Positions 41,934-49,703 are shown, counted from the first letter of the stretch. The stretch: 64,000 nucleotides of DNA from Psychrobacillus faecigallinarum (GCF_014836595.1 NZ_JACSQO010000006.1:1-64000), one strand, 5' to 3'. A program made the numbers and translations. Notes: generated from the sequence alone by a model not told the origin.

Positions 41934-42002
41934 CTATTGTGGATATGTGGATAAGTCATGTTAATAACTTGTTTGTAAATGAAATGTAAAGGTGGATAAC
42001 CT

Positions 42003-42482
42003 GTGAATATACAAATTATATCTGTAGGAAAGTTAAAAGAAAAATATTTGAAAATGGGGATAGAAGAGTATACAAAAAGACTTGGAAGCTACGCTAAAAT
42101 GGAGTTAATAGAAGTAGCAGATGAGAAAGCCCCTGAAAACCTAAGCGATGCAGATATGGAAATCGTTAAGAAAAAAGAAGGAGACCGTATCCTAGCAAAA
42201 ATCGGAGCAGACACATACGTGATAGCCCTAGCAATCGAAGGAAAAATGAAATCCTCCGAGCAGCTAGCTACAGATATCGAGTCATTGATGACCTATGGAA
42301 AAAGCAAAATCGCCTTTGTAATAGGTGGATCACTAGGTTTGCATGAGGAAGTAATGAAGCGCAGTGACGAAAAGCTCTCCTTCTCCAAAATGACCCTCCC
42401 ACACCAGCTCATGAAGCTTGTATTGGTGGAGCAGATTTATCGAGCTTTTAGGATAATGAAGGGTGAACCGTACCACAAATAG
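42003..42482 (+). CDS. rlmH: 23S rRNA (pseudouridine1915-N3)-methyltransferase RlmH
   Basis: A 159-residue SPOUT methyltransferase (YydA, OrfX) that methylates pseudouridine 1915 in 23S rRNA. The SAM-binding knot is [13 protein letters not shown], and the C-terminus ends [10 protein letters not shown]. It starts with GTG 42003 behind AAGGTGG, which is part of a DnaA-box-like sequence. It is the last gene in the conserved origin order. Its 3' end is the attachment site of SCC elements in staphylococci and is repeated here at 43667. Confidence 0.98.
   Translation: MNIQIISVGKLKEKYLKMGIEEYTKRLGSYAKMELIEVADEKAPENLSDADMEIVKKKEGDRILAKIGADTYVIALAIEGKMKSSEQLATDIESLMTYGKSKIAFVIGGSLGLHEEVMKRSDEKLSFSKMTLPHQLMKLVLVEQIYRAFRIMKGEPYHK
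42462..42482 (+). repeat. att-like direct repeat, copy 1 (rlmH 3' end)
   Basis: GAACCGTACCACAAATAG (42465-42482) is the end of rlmH and encodes EPYHK-stop. Copy 2 lies at 43667-43687. Over 21 bases they match at 17. Confidence 0.6.
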
Positions 42483-42781
42483 CTCGGTTTTATTGGTAGG
42501 GAGATCAGGTTAAGTGACCAATCTAGGTGAATAATGAATAGATGGACAAGTTCCGCTTATTTCACTTTCGCTAGTTTCTTAATTAAGAAACAGATATCCT
42601 ATTGAAAATAATTGAGGTGGACAGGTAATTCTGTTTTTATCTCAAAAAAGTCTAAGAAAACCTTATTTAGGTACGTCTCATGGTGGAACGTATCACAAGT
42701 AGGAGTGTTTTTTGTAAGATTCCATATGAGCAAACAACGGTCATTTGACTTAAAATATAAAAAAGAAAGGGGGCGACCTTT
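42483..42781. other. gene-free start of the accessory region, with an 18-bp palindrome
   Basis: No convincing gene is present. GTTTCTTAATTAAGAAAC (42574-42591) is a perfect 18-bp palindrome and could be an operator. ATTGGT...ACCAAT just after rlmH could form a weak hairpin but lacks a T run. Confidence 0.5.
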
Positions 42782-43630
42782 ATTCACTCTATACATAAAA
42801 TAGGTAATAGTTTTTGGTATATCACTCCTACATCGTTGTCCGACCGTCCGATTCTAGGAATGGTGATTGGCACTAAAAAGATATTAATGATTGATGCAGG
42901 TAACTCGGAAGAGCATGTAAATTATTTTCTGAAAGAACTTAAAAAAAGGGAAATCCCCAATCCAGATATAGTTGTACTAACACATTGGCATTGGGATCAT
43001 ATTCTTGGTCTTTCCGCATTAACTGATACAGTTTCAATTGCCTCTAAAGAGACTGAAAGAGAAATGGAGAAGCTTATTCCATTTTCATGGTCAGATGAAG
43101 CCATTGATGCACGAGTAAAAGAAGGCGTAGAAATTGAATTTTGTGCCAAAGCAATTAAAGAAGAATACACGAATCATCGTGATATTATGATTACTTTGCC
43201 AGATATTACGATTGAAAGAAGAGCAGAAATAAATCTTGGTGGAGTGACTTGTATTGTACAACATGTTGGAGGGGACCATGCTGCAGATTCTGTCATTGTG
43301 TATATTAAAGAAGAGAAGATTCTCTTCCTTGGGGACTGCATTTATCCAAGAATGTATGCCAAAAAAGTACACTATACAATAAATGAAACCTTAAGATTAT
43401 TAGATGAATTAGAATCATTTGATGCAGAAACATATATACCTTCGCATCAACAACCAATTTCAAAAGAGACATTTGAAATGGAAGTTGCTAAGCTTCGGAC
43501 CATTGCGAAATATACAGATATTTGTAATGGTGATAAGCTGAAAATAATGAAGGAATACGAAAACTACGTAAAAAGGGAACTTACCGAAGATGAAATGGAG
43601 ACAATCTCCAATTTTGCAAATGGTTATTAA
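42782..43630 (+). CDS. metallo-beta-lactamase-fold hydrolase
   Basis: An MBL-fold protein of about 282 residues with HWHWDH as metal motif and later ligands in GGDHAADS, GDCIYP and SHQQP. The substrate cannot be told. The start is unusual: an AAAGGGGG ribosome site (42766-42773) is followed eight bases later by ATT (42782), giving a leader IHSIHKIGNSFWYITPTS that looks like a normal first MBL strand. The first conventional start is TTG 42836, which has no ribosome site and would cut this strand off. The frame closes upstream at 42758. It lies between two rlmH-end repeats and so may be mobile cargo. Confidence 0.85.
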   Translation: MHSIHKIGNSFWYITPTSLSDRPILGMVIGTKKILMIDAGNSEEHVNYFLKELKKREIPNPDIVVLTHWHWDHILGLSALTDTVSIASKETEREMEKLIPFSWSDEAIDARVKEGVEIEFCAKAIKEEYTNHRDIMITLPDITIERRAEINLGGVTCIVQHVGGDHAADSVIVYIKEEKILFLGDCIYPRMYAKKVHYTINETLRLLDELESFDAETYIPSHQQPISKETFEMEVAKLRTIAKYTDICNGDKLKIMKEYENYVKRELTEDEMETISNFANGY

Positions 43631-43666
43631 ATTATCGCTGCGTTATCGATGAATTTAAAATATTAC

Positions 43667-43687
43667 GGAGAACCCTACCATAAATAA
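43667..43687 (+). repeat. att-like direct repeat, copy 2 (displaced rlmH 3' end)
   Basis: GAACCCTACCATAAATAA (43670-43687) encodes EPYHK-stop in the frame of the rlmH end, but no rlmH sequence precedes it beyond a glycine codon. The four differences from copy 1 (over 21 bases) leave the GEPYHK peptide unchanged. Confidence 0.6.
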
Positions 43688-43710
43688 GTGTGGATATTAA
43701 TTAGATAAAA

Positions 43711-43750
43711 AAAATGTCGATTTTCTAAGTTATAGAAAATCGACATTTTT
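43711..43750. terminator. bidirectional terminator
   Basis: A perfect 17-bp stem (AAAATGTCGATTTTCTA and complement) with a 5-nt loop between two convergent genes; T runs on both strands. Confidence 0.92.
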
Positions 43751-43784
43751 ACAAATCTTATATAGATGGTTTCATGTAGTACTC

Positions 43785-44519
43785 TTATTGTGCAGTTAAT
43801 CCGCCATCGATAACGAATTCTGAACCTGTTGAGTAGCTAGACTCTTCAGAAGCTAAGAATAGTACCATATTAGATACTTCTTCTGGCTGTGCTACGCGTT
43901 TTAATGGAATATGTTTAGCGAATTCTTCAACAGCTGCTTTTGTATCTTCTTGTACAACCATTGGAGTAGCGATTACGCCAGGGTGTACAGAGTTTACGCG
44001 AATGCCCATTGGCGCTAAGTTGATTGCCGCTGCTTTCGTCATACCACGAACTGCGAATTTTGTATCAGTATAACCTACAGCACCAGCAACTAAGCCATTC
44101 ATTGAAGAAATGTTGACGATTGAACCGCCTCCTGCTTTCATCATTGAAGCTGCTACTGTTTTCATGCCTAAGAATACTGACACTTGGTTAATGTCTACGA
44201 TACGACGGTATTCTTCTACTGTAATATCAAGCATGTTTTTCGCCATTGTAATACCGGCGTTATTTACTAATACGTTTACTGGACCGAATGCTTCTTCTGC
44301 TTTAGCAATAACTGTTGCCCAATCTTCTTCAGATGTTACGTTTTGTTTAACAAAAAGGGCATTTTCCCCTAATTCAGCTGCGAATGCATTTCCTTTTTCC
44401 TCATTCAAATCTGTTAAAACAACTTTTGCACCGTGTTCGATAAATAATTTTGCATGTGCTGCACCCATACCTTGTGCTGCACCTGTAATAATTGCGATTT
44501 TACCTGATAAACGACTCAT
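43785..44519 (-). CDS. short-chain dehydrogenase/reductase
   Basis: A 244-residue classical SDR using NAD(P)H. The cofactor motif is TGAAQGMG (12-19), NNAG is at 86-89, and the catalytic residues are S138/S139, Y150 and K154. The acidic D37 after the second strand suggests NAD preference. It resembles R-specific alcohol or hydroxysteroid dehydrogenases; the substrate is unknown. It lies 105 bp downstream of a TetR regulator on the same strand with a palindrome between them, so TetR control is likely. Confidence 0.9.
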   Translation of the reverse strand: MSRLSGKIAIITGAAQGMGAAHAKLFIEHGAKVVLTDLNEEKGNAFAAELGENALFVKQNVTSEEDWATVIAKAEEAFGPVNVLVNNAGITMAKNMLDITVEEYRRIVDINQVSVFLGMKTVAASMMKAGGGSIVNISSMNGLVAGAVGYTDTKFAVRGMTKAAAINLAPMGIRVNSVHPGVIATPMVVQEDTKAAVEEFAKHIPLKRVAQPEEVSNMVLFLASEESSYSTGSEFVIDGGLTAQ

Positions 44520-44552
44520 GTAAATGGCCCCCTAAAGTAGATTCATATAAAG

Positions 44553-44568
44553 TGATAGTTGACTATCA
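44553..44568. promoter_or_regulatory. candidate TetR operator before the SDR gene
   Basis: TGATAGT-TG-ACTATCA is a 7-2-7 palindrome 34 bp before the SDR start codon, where the promoter should be. Confidence 0.6.
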
Positions 44569-44601
44569 TCTTTATTAGTAAACAACTTTCTTGATCGAAT
44601 G

Positions 44602-44613
44602 TCAATTCATATG
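44602..44613. repeat. 12-bp direct repeat flanking the TetR gene (second copy 45325-45336)
   Basis: TCAATTCATATG occurs at 44602-44613, just past the 3' end of the TetR gene, and at 45325-45336, before its 5' end. It may be a shared regulatory site or a trace of insertion. Confidence 0.4.
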
Positions 44614-44624
44614 ACCGTTACTTA

Positions 44625-45254
44625 TTATGGTTGAATATAGCGTAAAAATACATCCTTCATCATCAAAAGCTGCTTGTCCGCAGAAAGTAGCGTTGAAAGA
44701 TTCGTATCATGCTTTGTTAGGCTTGATTTGTAAGTAAATATGCTAAAATTTTGCACCATTGTCATGACAAAAACATCCAAATCAATACCTGGTCTTAACG
44801 AGCCGTCCTGCTTACCCTGCTCACTTATTTTTAATAAAACACGGGCTAAGTTGCTTCGTGCTGATAAATATTCAGCATATTGCTCTGGGGATTCTTCAGC
44901 TGTTTTTTCATACAAATCAAAGGAGTCGAAATACTTCGCTAAACGTAGTTGTGGGTCCTTCATTATGCCCATATAATACTCTAAAATTTGTTCGATTTTT
45001 TCATATGCCGTTATACTCTGCTCGATAATCTGCCCAATATCCGTGGCCATTTCATCTGTGATCGCATTCGTTGCCGCAATCATTAAATACTCTTTTTTAG
45101 GAAAATAGCGGAATAAAGTCGCAATCCCAATGCCAGATGCTGTCGCGACATCTTGCATTTGTACTGTTTGTACGCCTTGCTCCAAAAATAAATCCTTTGC
45201 AATCTGGATAATGTTTTGGCGGCGTTGTTGTTTTTGTTGTTCTCGTTTACTCAA
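44625..45254 (-). CDS. TetR/AcrR family transcriptional regulator
   Basis: A 209-residue repressor-type protein. The N-terminal helix-turn-helix is typical (RRQNIIQIAKDLFLEQGVQT, then VATASGIGIATLFRYFPKKEYL). The C-terminal domain would bind an unknown ligand. It probably controls the downstream SDR gene and itself. An extended -10 (TGTTACAAT) is visible upstream on the minus strand. A ribosome site upstream of the ATG is weak. Confidence 0.9.
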   Translation of the reverse strand: MSKREQQKQQRRQNIIQIAKDLFLEQGVQTVQMQDVATASGIGIATLFRYFPKKEYLMIAATNAITDEMATDIGQIIEQSITAYEKIEQILEYYMGIMKDPQLRLAKYFDSFDLYEKTAEESPEQYAEYLSARSNLARVLLKISEQGKQDGSLRPGIDLDVFVMTMVQNFSIFTYKSSLTKHDTNLSTLLSADKQLLMMKDVFLRYIQP

Positions 45255-45461
45255 TTTTCGTCACTCCAACTGTTCTACATCTACATGCATTAATTGTAAC
45301 ATGTTTAGAGGTATCAACTTGTATTCAATTCATATGGGGCGTCACGATACTTGTTATTTATTTTTATTAAGTTATTCATTAAAATAATGGGGTTGTTGGA
45401 TAAAGGGTATAAAATGACATCAATTCAGGCATTTTTTCATACAATATTTAGGGGTGAAAAA

Positions 45462-45902
45462 ATGGCAAGAGTTAAATACCGAGATAAAGACATTGATCTA
45501 ATGGCAAGGATGATGAGAGCAGAAGCCGAGGGTGAAGGAAAACAAGGGATGTTATATGTTGGAAATGTAATTGTAAATCGAACTAAAGCAGATTGCTTAG
45601 ACTTTCAAGATGTAAGAACTATTGAGCAAGTCATTTTTCAGGTACAAGGAGGAAATTATTCTTTTGAAGCTGTTCAAAAAGGTAATTTATTCTATGAAAG
45701 AGCGAGAACTTCTGAAAAAAGGTTAGCAAAGCAAACTTTGGACTATTGGAGAGAACACCCAGCGAAGTATGCACTTTGGTATTTTAATCCCTACGCTCCG
45801 TGTCCTCCGACATGGTACGGACAGCCTTTTTCTGGTCAGTATAAAAATCATTGTTATTATGAACCGGCAGCTGGAACATGTGAAAGTGTTTATATAGGAT
45901 AG
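45462..45902 (+). CDS. cwlJ: spore cortex-lytic hydrolase CwlJ
   Basis: A 146-residue cell wall hydrolase of the SleB/CwlJ class, which breaks down spore cortex peptidoglycan at germination. The catalytic glutamate region is RAEAEGEGKQGM (E21), followed by LYVGNVIVNR and the C-terminal LWYFNPYAPCPPTWYGQPF. B. subtilis CwlJ has 142 residues. ATG 45462 follows AGGGGTGA; upstream in-frame ATGs lack a ribosome site. Like other CwlJ proteins it has no signal peptide. The usual partner gene gerQ is not next to it. Confidence 0.93.
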   Translation: MARVKYRDKDIDLMARMMRAEAEGEGKQGMLYVGNVIVNRTKADCLDFQDVRTIEQVIFQVQGGNYSFEAVQKGNLFYERARTSEKRLAKQTLDYWREHPAKYALWYFNPYAPCPPTWYGQPFSGQYKNHCYYEPAAGTCESVYIG

Positions 45903-46091
45903 GTTAAATAAGGGAGCTTAATTAAATCTGAAGTTTTAGTAAATCTTGTTTAATGCTAGCTTAGCATCCTAGAAATAGATTCGAGAATAATATTTCCAGT
46001 TCCATATAAAAACATCATTTAGATACATCACAATAAATGAAGTTAAAATGATAAGTACTTCAACAACCTCATATATTATTAATCATTAGTT

Positions 46092-46130
46092 AGGCATATT
46101 CAGATAAAATGAATATGTCTATTTTTTTTT
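46092..46130 (+). terminator. terminator between cwlJ and an ECF sigma gene
   Basis: AGGCATATTCA / TGAATATGTCT, 11-bp stem with one G-T pair, followed by ATTTTTTTTT. The preceding 45903-46091 holds nothing I can identify. Confidence 0.85.
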
Positions 46131-46188
46131 GCAAAATCTTGTAACGTTTTAATATTTCGCTAGTTATTTAGTTAAAGGAGGGGAGACA

Positions 46189-46680
46189 ATGGACTTTGAG
46201 GAAATTTATCAAGCATATTTTCATGACGTTTATTTGTATACGAGATCACTGGCGATAGATGAAAATATAGCAGAAGAAATTACACAGGAAACATTTTTTA
46301 AGGCACTGAGGTCTATGCACCAATTTGATGGCAAAAAAGATATACGAGCCTGGCTTTTTACAATCGCTAAAAATACATATTTTACCCATTACAATAAAAA
46401 GCAACGCGAAGTCAATCAGGTGGAAGTATCAGTGCCAGATGATGTTCGAGTCGTAGAGTATTTAGTGAATGAAGAACAAGCTTTTGAAATTCATCATTTT
46501 TTGCACACAATGGAAGAGCCTTATAAAGAAGTCTTCTCCCTTCGTACGTTTGGTGAGCTGTCATTTGAGAAAATAGGTCAGTTGTTTGGAAAAAGTGATG
46601 GCTGGGCCAGAGTAACGTTTTACCGTGCGAAAAAGAAAATATTAGCGTATATGGAGGCGAAACGAGATGAAGGAAGTTAA
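46189..46680 (+). CDS. ECF-type RNA polymerase sigma factor
   Basis: A 163-residue sigma-70 family protein of the extracytoplasmic-function group. Region 2 has AEEITQETFFKALRSMHQF and DIRAWLFTIAKN; region 4 has LRTFGELSFEKIGQLFGKSDGWARVTFYRAKKKI. AAAGGAGGGG precedes the ATG. It overlaps the start of a zinc-finger anti-sigma gene by 14 bp. The regulon is unknown. A GTAAC motif at 46141 could belong to an autoregulated promoter but its spacing to a -10 does not fit. Confidence 0.92.
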   Translation: MDFEEIYQAYFHDVYLYTRSLAIDENIAEEITQETFFKALRSMHQFDGKKDIRAWLFTIAKNTYFTHYNKKQREVNQVEVSVPDDVRVVEYLVNEEQAFEIHHFLHTMEEPYKEVFSLRTFGELSFEKIGQLFGKSDGWARVTFYRAKKKILAYMEAKRDEGS

Positions 46681-47323
46681 ATGTACAATTATTCAAGATT
46701 TGTTACCGCTTTATGTAGATGACGTCGTAAGTGAAGATACAAAAGAGCTGGTAGAACAACACTTACAAACCTGTCAAGCTTGCCAAAAGGAGTACGAGCA
46801 AATGACGGAAACATTGTATGTACCGATCGAAAATAAAGTGACATTGTTCGAAAAGCTTAATAAAAAATGGAATCGAAAAAAAATGATACTTATTGGTGGA
46901 TCGGTTTTAATGACTACATTATTGTGTTTTACTGTATTCTCATACGTGTTTCACTATCAAAAACTTATTCCTTATTCAAAGGACTTATTTGTGATTGAAG
47001 AGAAAGAAGATGGGACACTTGTTTCTAATTATTTTGGGGAAAGTCACGCGGGGACTTATATGACGCACCCGATGAAAGTTGAAATAGATGGAGAAACAAA
47101 ATATATCAGCCTAATCAGTTATGTTGAAACAATGGCAAATTCACCTACGAGCAATTTTTTCCGAGAGGATAAAAGAATAGGTCCTGAGCAATCTACGTTA
47201 CCGGATAGTAAAACTGTAGATGCTGTATATTACGGGGACTTCGATTTGGAAAAAGTAATCATTACAAAAGAGCAATCATGGAAAGAACTTTTGCAAGAGA
47301 TGACGTTAATTTGGGAGAGATAG
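46667..47323 (+). CDS. zinc-finger anti-sigma factor
   Basis: A 218-residue membrane protein. The N-terminal zf-HC2 domain has CTIIQDLLPLYVDDVVS and HLQTCQACQ (HxxxCxxC), the zinc anti-sigma motif. One membrane helix follows (about 71-93), then an extracytoplasmic domain of about 120 residues unlike families I know. It should hold the preceding sigma factor inactive. Its ATG lies inside the sigma gene's 3' end, behind GGAGG. Confidence 0.88.
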   Translation: MKEVKCTIIQDLLPLYVDDVVSEDTKELVEQHLQTCQACQKEYEQMTETLYVPIENKVTLFEKLNKKWNRKKMILIGGSVLMTTLLCFTVFSYVFHYQKLIPYSKDLFVIEEKEDGTLVSNYFGESHAGTYMTHPMKVEIDGETKYISLISYVETMANSPTSNFFREDKRIGPEQSTLPDSKTVDAVYYGDFDLEKVIITKEQSWKELLQEMTLIWER

Positions 47324-47446
47324 AGGGAGTTAGCTAACAAAGGTTTTAATATTGCCGGTTGTTTTAATATAAATAATAATAAGGTACAAACAAGGTAATA
47401 GATGAAAGTATTTAAATTAAAGTTTATAGAGAACATGGACTTTACT

Positions 47447-47478
47447 AAGGAGAAGCAACTATAGCTTCTCCTTTTTTG
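47447..47478 (+). terminator. terminator of the ECF sigma/anti-sigma operon
   Basis: AAGGAGAAGC / GCTTCTCCTT, perfect 10-bp stem, followed by TTTTG. It lies 124 bp past the anti-sigma stop. Confidence 0.9.
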
Positions 47479-47568
47479 TAGATAAGAGACCATAAGAGCA
47501 AGATAGAGGACGAAATCAACGTCAGTTACTTGTTAAGATTAGTCCGACAAACATTAGGGGGATTTAAA

Positions 47569-48339
47569 ATGAACATGATTCAAGAATTCAAAGAGCTGCA
47601 TTTTTCAAACGAATTATTATTTCTAGGCAATGCATGGGATATATTTTCAGCCTTAACACTTGAAAAAACAGGATTCAAAGCTATAGGTACAACAAGTTGG
47701 GGTATTGCAAACTCATTAGGATTTTCAGATGGAGAATTGATTAATTTTGATAGACATTTAGAAATAATCAAAAACATAGTAGAAAATGTGAAAATTCCTG
47801 TCTCTGCAGATATTGAGGCAGGGTATAGTGAAGACATTAACGTGATTGTCGATAATGTCTTAAGGACGGCAGATGTTGGAGTAGCGGGAATCAATATTGA
47901 AGATTCATTAAAAAGGTCAAATGGATTAAGAGAGATTTCAGGGCACTGTAACCTTTTAGAGAAAATAAGGATAACATTAGACCATAATGGATTTAAAGAT
48001 TTTTATATTAACGCAAGAACTGACACGTATTTCCAAAAGGAAACCCCTTTAATAGAAACAATAGAACGGGCAAAGGCTTATGTGGAGAGTGGTGCTAGTG
48101 GAATTTTTGTTCCAGGTATGAAAGAAGATGATGATATTAAAGAAATCATCATAAACATAGATGCACCACTAAATGTATTATCTTTACCAGGGCTAACCAA
48201 TTGTAATCAGCTTAGAGAATTAGGCGTGAGAAGATTTAGTTTTGGAAATGCCTTGTCGGATAAAGTGAATGCTCATTTAGAAAAGAACGTAGAGAAATTA
48301 CTGACATTTCGGGATACTAGCCATTTGTATGAGAACTAA
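47569..48339 (+). CDS. isocitrate lyase/PEP mutase superfamily protein
   Basis: A 256-residue TIM-barrel protein of the PEP mutase/isocitrate lyase superfamily. Conserved segments: GNAWDIFSALTLEKTGFKAIGTTSWG, SADIEAGY (metal-binding acidic residues), GINIEDS and NARTDTY. Enzymes of this type form or cleave C-C or C-P bonds next to a 2-keto acid; the substrate here is open. It lacks the KKCGH active-site loop of true isocitrate lyases. ATG 47569 follows AGGGGGA. Confidence 0.85.
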   Translation: MNMIQEFKELHFSNELLFLGNAWDIFSALTLEKTGFKAIGTTSWGIANSLGFSDGELINFDRHLEIIKNIVENVKIPVSADIEAGYSEDINVIVDNVLRTADVGVAGINIEDSLKRSNGLREISGHCNLLEKIRITLDHNGFKDFYINARTDTYFQKETPLIETIERAKAYVESGASGIFVPGMKEDDDIKEIIINIDAPLNVLSLPGLTNCNQLRELGVRRFSFGNALSDKVNAHLEKNVEKLLTFRDTSHLYEN

Positions 48340-48418
48340 TAAATACAATTGTTATAAGGGTAGCAAACTAAATGAGCAATAAAATCATCAAATATTAAAA
48401 ATTAAAACTATCACAAGT

Positions 48419-48455
48419 AAAGGTTCCATCGATTTTAATCGATGGAACCTTTATT
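48419..48455. terminator. bidirectional terminator
   Basis: A perfect 15-bp stem (AAAGGTTCCATCGAT and complement) with a TTTA loop, between convergent genes. Confidence 0.92.
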
Positions 48456-48470
48456 GTGTACATAACTCAA

Positions 48471-48899
48471 CTAATAAAATAGTTTTTCCTGAAGAACATC
48501 AAGGGCGTGTTCAATTTTCTTTAAATCCTCTTTAGTAGAATTTTGTATTCGAGCTAGAAACCGGGATTCTATGTTTTCAAAGGCTTCTCTCATTATGTCT
48601 TCTCCCACGCTTGAAAGACGTACATATTGTTTACGTCGATCCTCGTTGTCATTTATCTTTTCAATTAGATTTTTTTCACTCAATTTTTTTAGCTCACGAC
48701 TTGTATTCGGCATAGAGACATGAAGACAATCACTAATTTCACTTGGCGTCACTGGTTGACTAACCGTGATATATTCCAAAATGTTGTATTGTACAGGTGT
48801 AATAAGATCTGACTTAGCGTTTTGTGTTAATTCATGTGTCACTCGATGAACTGAAGTTGTAAATAATACTAGCTTATTAAAAAGGGTTGTTTTGTCCAT
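48471..48899 (-). CDS. MarR family transcriptional regulator
   Basis: A 142-residue winged-helix regulator. TPSEISDCLHVSMPNTSRELKKL is the recognition region and NDNEDRRKQYVRLS the wing. ATG 48899 (MDKTTLFNKL) follows AGAGGTGA; GTG 48908 lies in the ribosome site. It is divergent from a quinone-reductase-like gene with operator-like palindromes between, the classic layout of MarR-type redox or quinone sensors. Confidence 0.9.
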   Translation of the reverse strand: MDKTTLFNKLVLFTTSVHRVTHELTQNAKSDLITPVQYNILEYITVSQPVTPSEISDCLHVSMPNTSRELKKLSEKNLIEKINDNEDRRKQYVRLSSVGEDIMREAFENIESRFLARIQNSTKEDLKKIEHALDVLQEKLFY

Positions 48900-48956
48900 A
48901 TCGCTCACCTCTTAGAAAACAACATAACAAAAAAGTTATCATATTACAATTATCAT

Positions 48957-49006
48957 TTGACAACTAAAATTAACGAGTGTTATTATTTACTTATCAAATG
49001 ATAAGT
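48957..49006 (+). promoter_or_regulatory. promoter and palindromic operator of the quinone reductase-like gene
   Basis: TTGACA (48957-48962), 18-nt spacer, TATTAT (48981-48986). ACTTATCA-AA-TGATAAGT (48989-49006) is a perfect 8-2-8 palindrome at the likely transcription start, and a related TTATCAT occurs upstream of the -35. A MarR dimer would block the promoter. Confidence 0.7.
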
Positions 49007-49020
49007 AAAAGGGGTGCAAG

Positions 49021-49608
49021 ATGAAAGCGTTAGTAATTTATACTTATCCTAATCATACAAGCTTAAATTATGCGTTTTTACAAAAGGTCATTAAAGGCTG
49101 TCAAGAAAATCTAAATATAAAGGAGCTACAAGTACTAGATTTGTATAAAGAGAATTTTAATCCAGTTCTTGTGTTCAATGAGTATAAACGAAGACGAGAT
49201 ATGCACGTAGATAGTTCTATTCAAAAGTATAGAGAACAAATTACATGGGCTGATAAGATAATTTTTGTTTATCCAATTTGGTGGGGAAGACCCCCAGCAA
49301 TGCTTATAGGATACATAGACCAATTATTTGCTTCCAATTTTGCTTATAGGGATAAGAAAGGTCTTTTCCCAGAAGGATTATTAAAAGGAAAATCGGTTGT
49401 ATGTGTATCTACCATGAAGGGCCCTACACATTATCCATTAATCTGGTTGAACAACTCGCATAAAATATTGATGAAAAAAGCTTTATTTAGTTTTGTAGGA
49501 ATAAAAAAAGTAAAGTTTTTTGAATTTGGTAATATGGAAAGTCCGACAGGGAATCAAGAAAAAAAGTTGGAGAAAGTTTACCAATATTTTAAGAGAGTAG
49601 GATATTAA
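49021..49608 (+). CDS. NAD(P)H:quinone oxidoreductase-like flavoprotein
   Basis: A 195-residue flavodoxin-fold protein of the NQO/MdaB/KefF class. The FMN-binding start KALVIYTYPNHTSLNYAFL and FVYPIWWGRPPAMLIGYIDQLF are typical. It would reduce quinones or related electrophiles with two electrons. AAAAGGGG precedes the ATG. It is divergent from a MarR regulator that probably represses it. Confidence 0.88.
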   Translation: MKALVIYTYPNHTSLNYAFLQKVIKGCQENLNIKELQVLDLYKENFNPVLVFNEYKRRRDMHVDSSIQKYREQITWADKIIFVYPIWWGRPPAMLIGYIDQLFASNFAYRDKKGLFPEGLLKGKSVVCVSTMKGPTHYPLIWLNNSHKILMKKALFSFVGIKKVKFFEFGNMESPTGNQEKKLEKVYQYFKRVGY

Positions 49609-49671
49609 AAAGATATCTTATATAATTACAATCGAAATCTTCAATTTCCACAAATTCAAATGCACCTAATT

Positions 49672-49703
49672 TATAAGAAAGAAGGAATGTTATTTACATT
49701 CCT
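49672..49703 (-). terminator. hairpin after the minus-strand gene remnant
   Basis: GGAATGT / ACATTCC, 7 bp, followed on the minus strand by TTCTTTCTT. It may serve the remnant that ends at 49725. Confidence 0.5.

Larger units (their letters stand above)
41584..41999. promoter_or_regulatory. DnaA-box cluster upstream of and within the CxxH gene, up to rlmH
   Basis: Boxes matching TTATNCACA exactly occur at 41584-41592, 41680-41688, 41701-41709 (TTATACACA), 41853-41861 (inside the small gene) and 41946-41954. One-mismatch boxes are at 41600, 41613, 41925, 41938 and 41991, the last overlapping the rlmH ribosome site. B. subtilis has a DnaA-box cluster at the equivalent yydA (rlmH)-yycS gap, so the site is probably a conserved DnaA titration or control element. 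Confidence 0.85.

Noticed and set aside
42599..42803. Overlapping open frames on both strands before the MBL gene
   Set aside because: No recognisable domain; the plus frame runs into the MBL coding region out of frame.
45438..45445. CATACAAT, like a sigma-E -10, before cwlJ
   Set aside because: A start from it would fall inside the ribosome site and there is no matching -35.
46141..46162. GTAAC...CGCTA as an autoregulated ECF promoter
   Set aside because: The spacing is about 12 nt instead of about 16, and it abuts a terminator T run.
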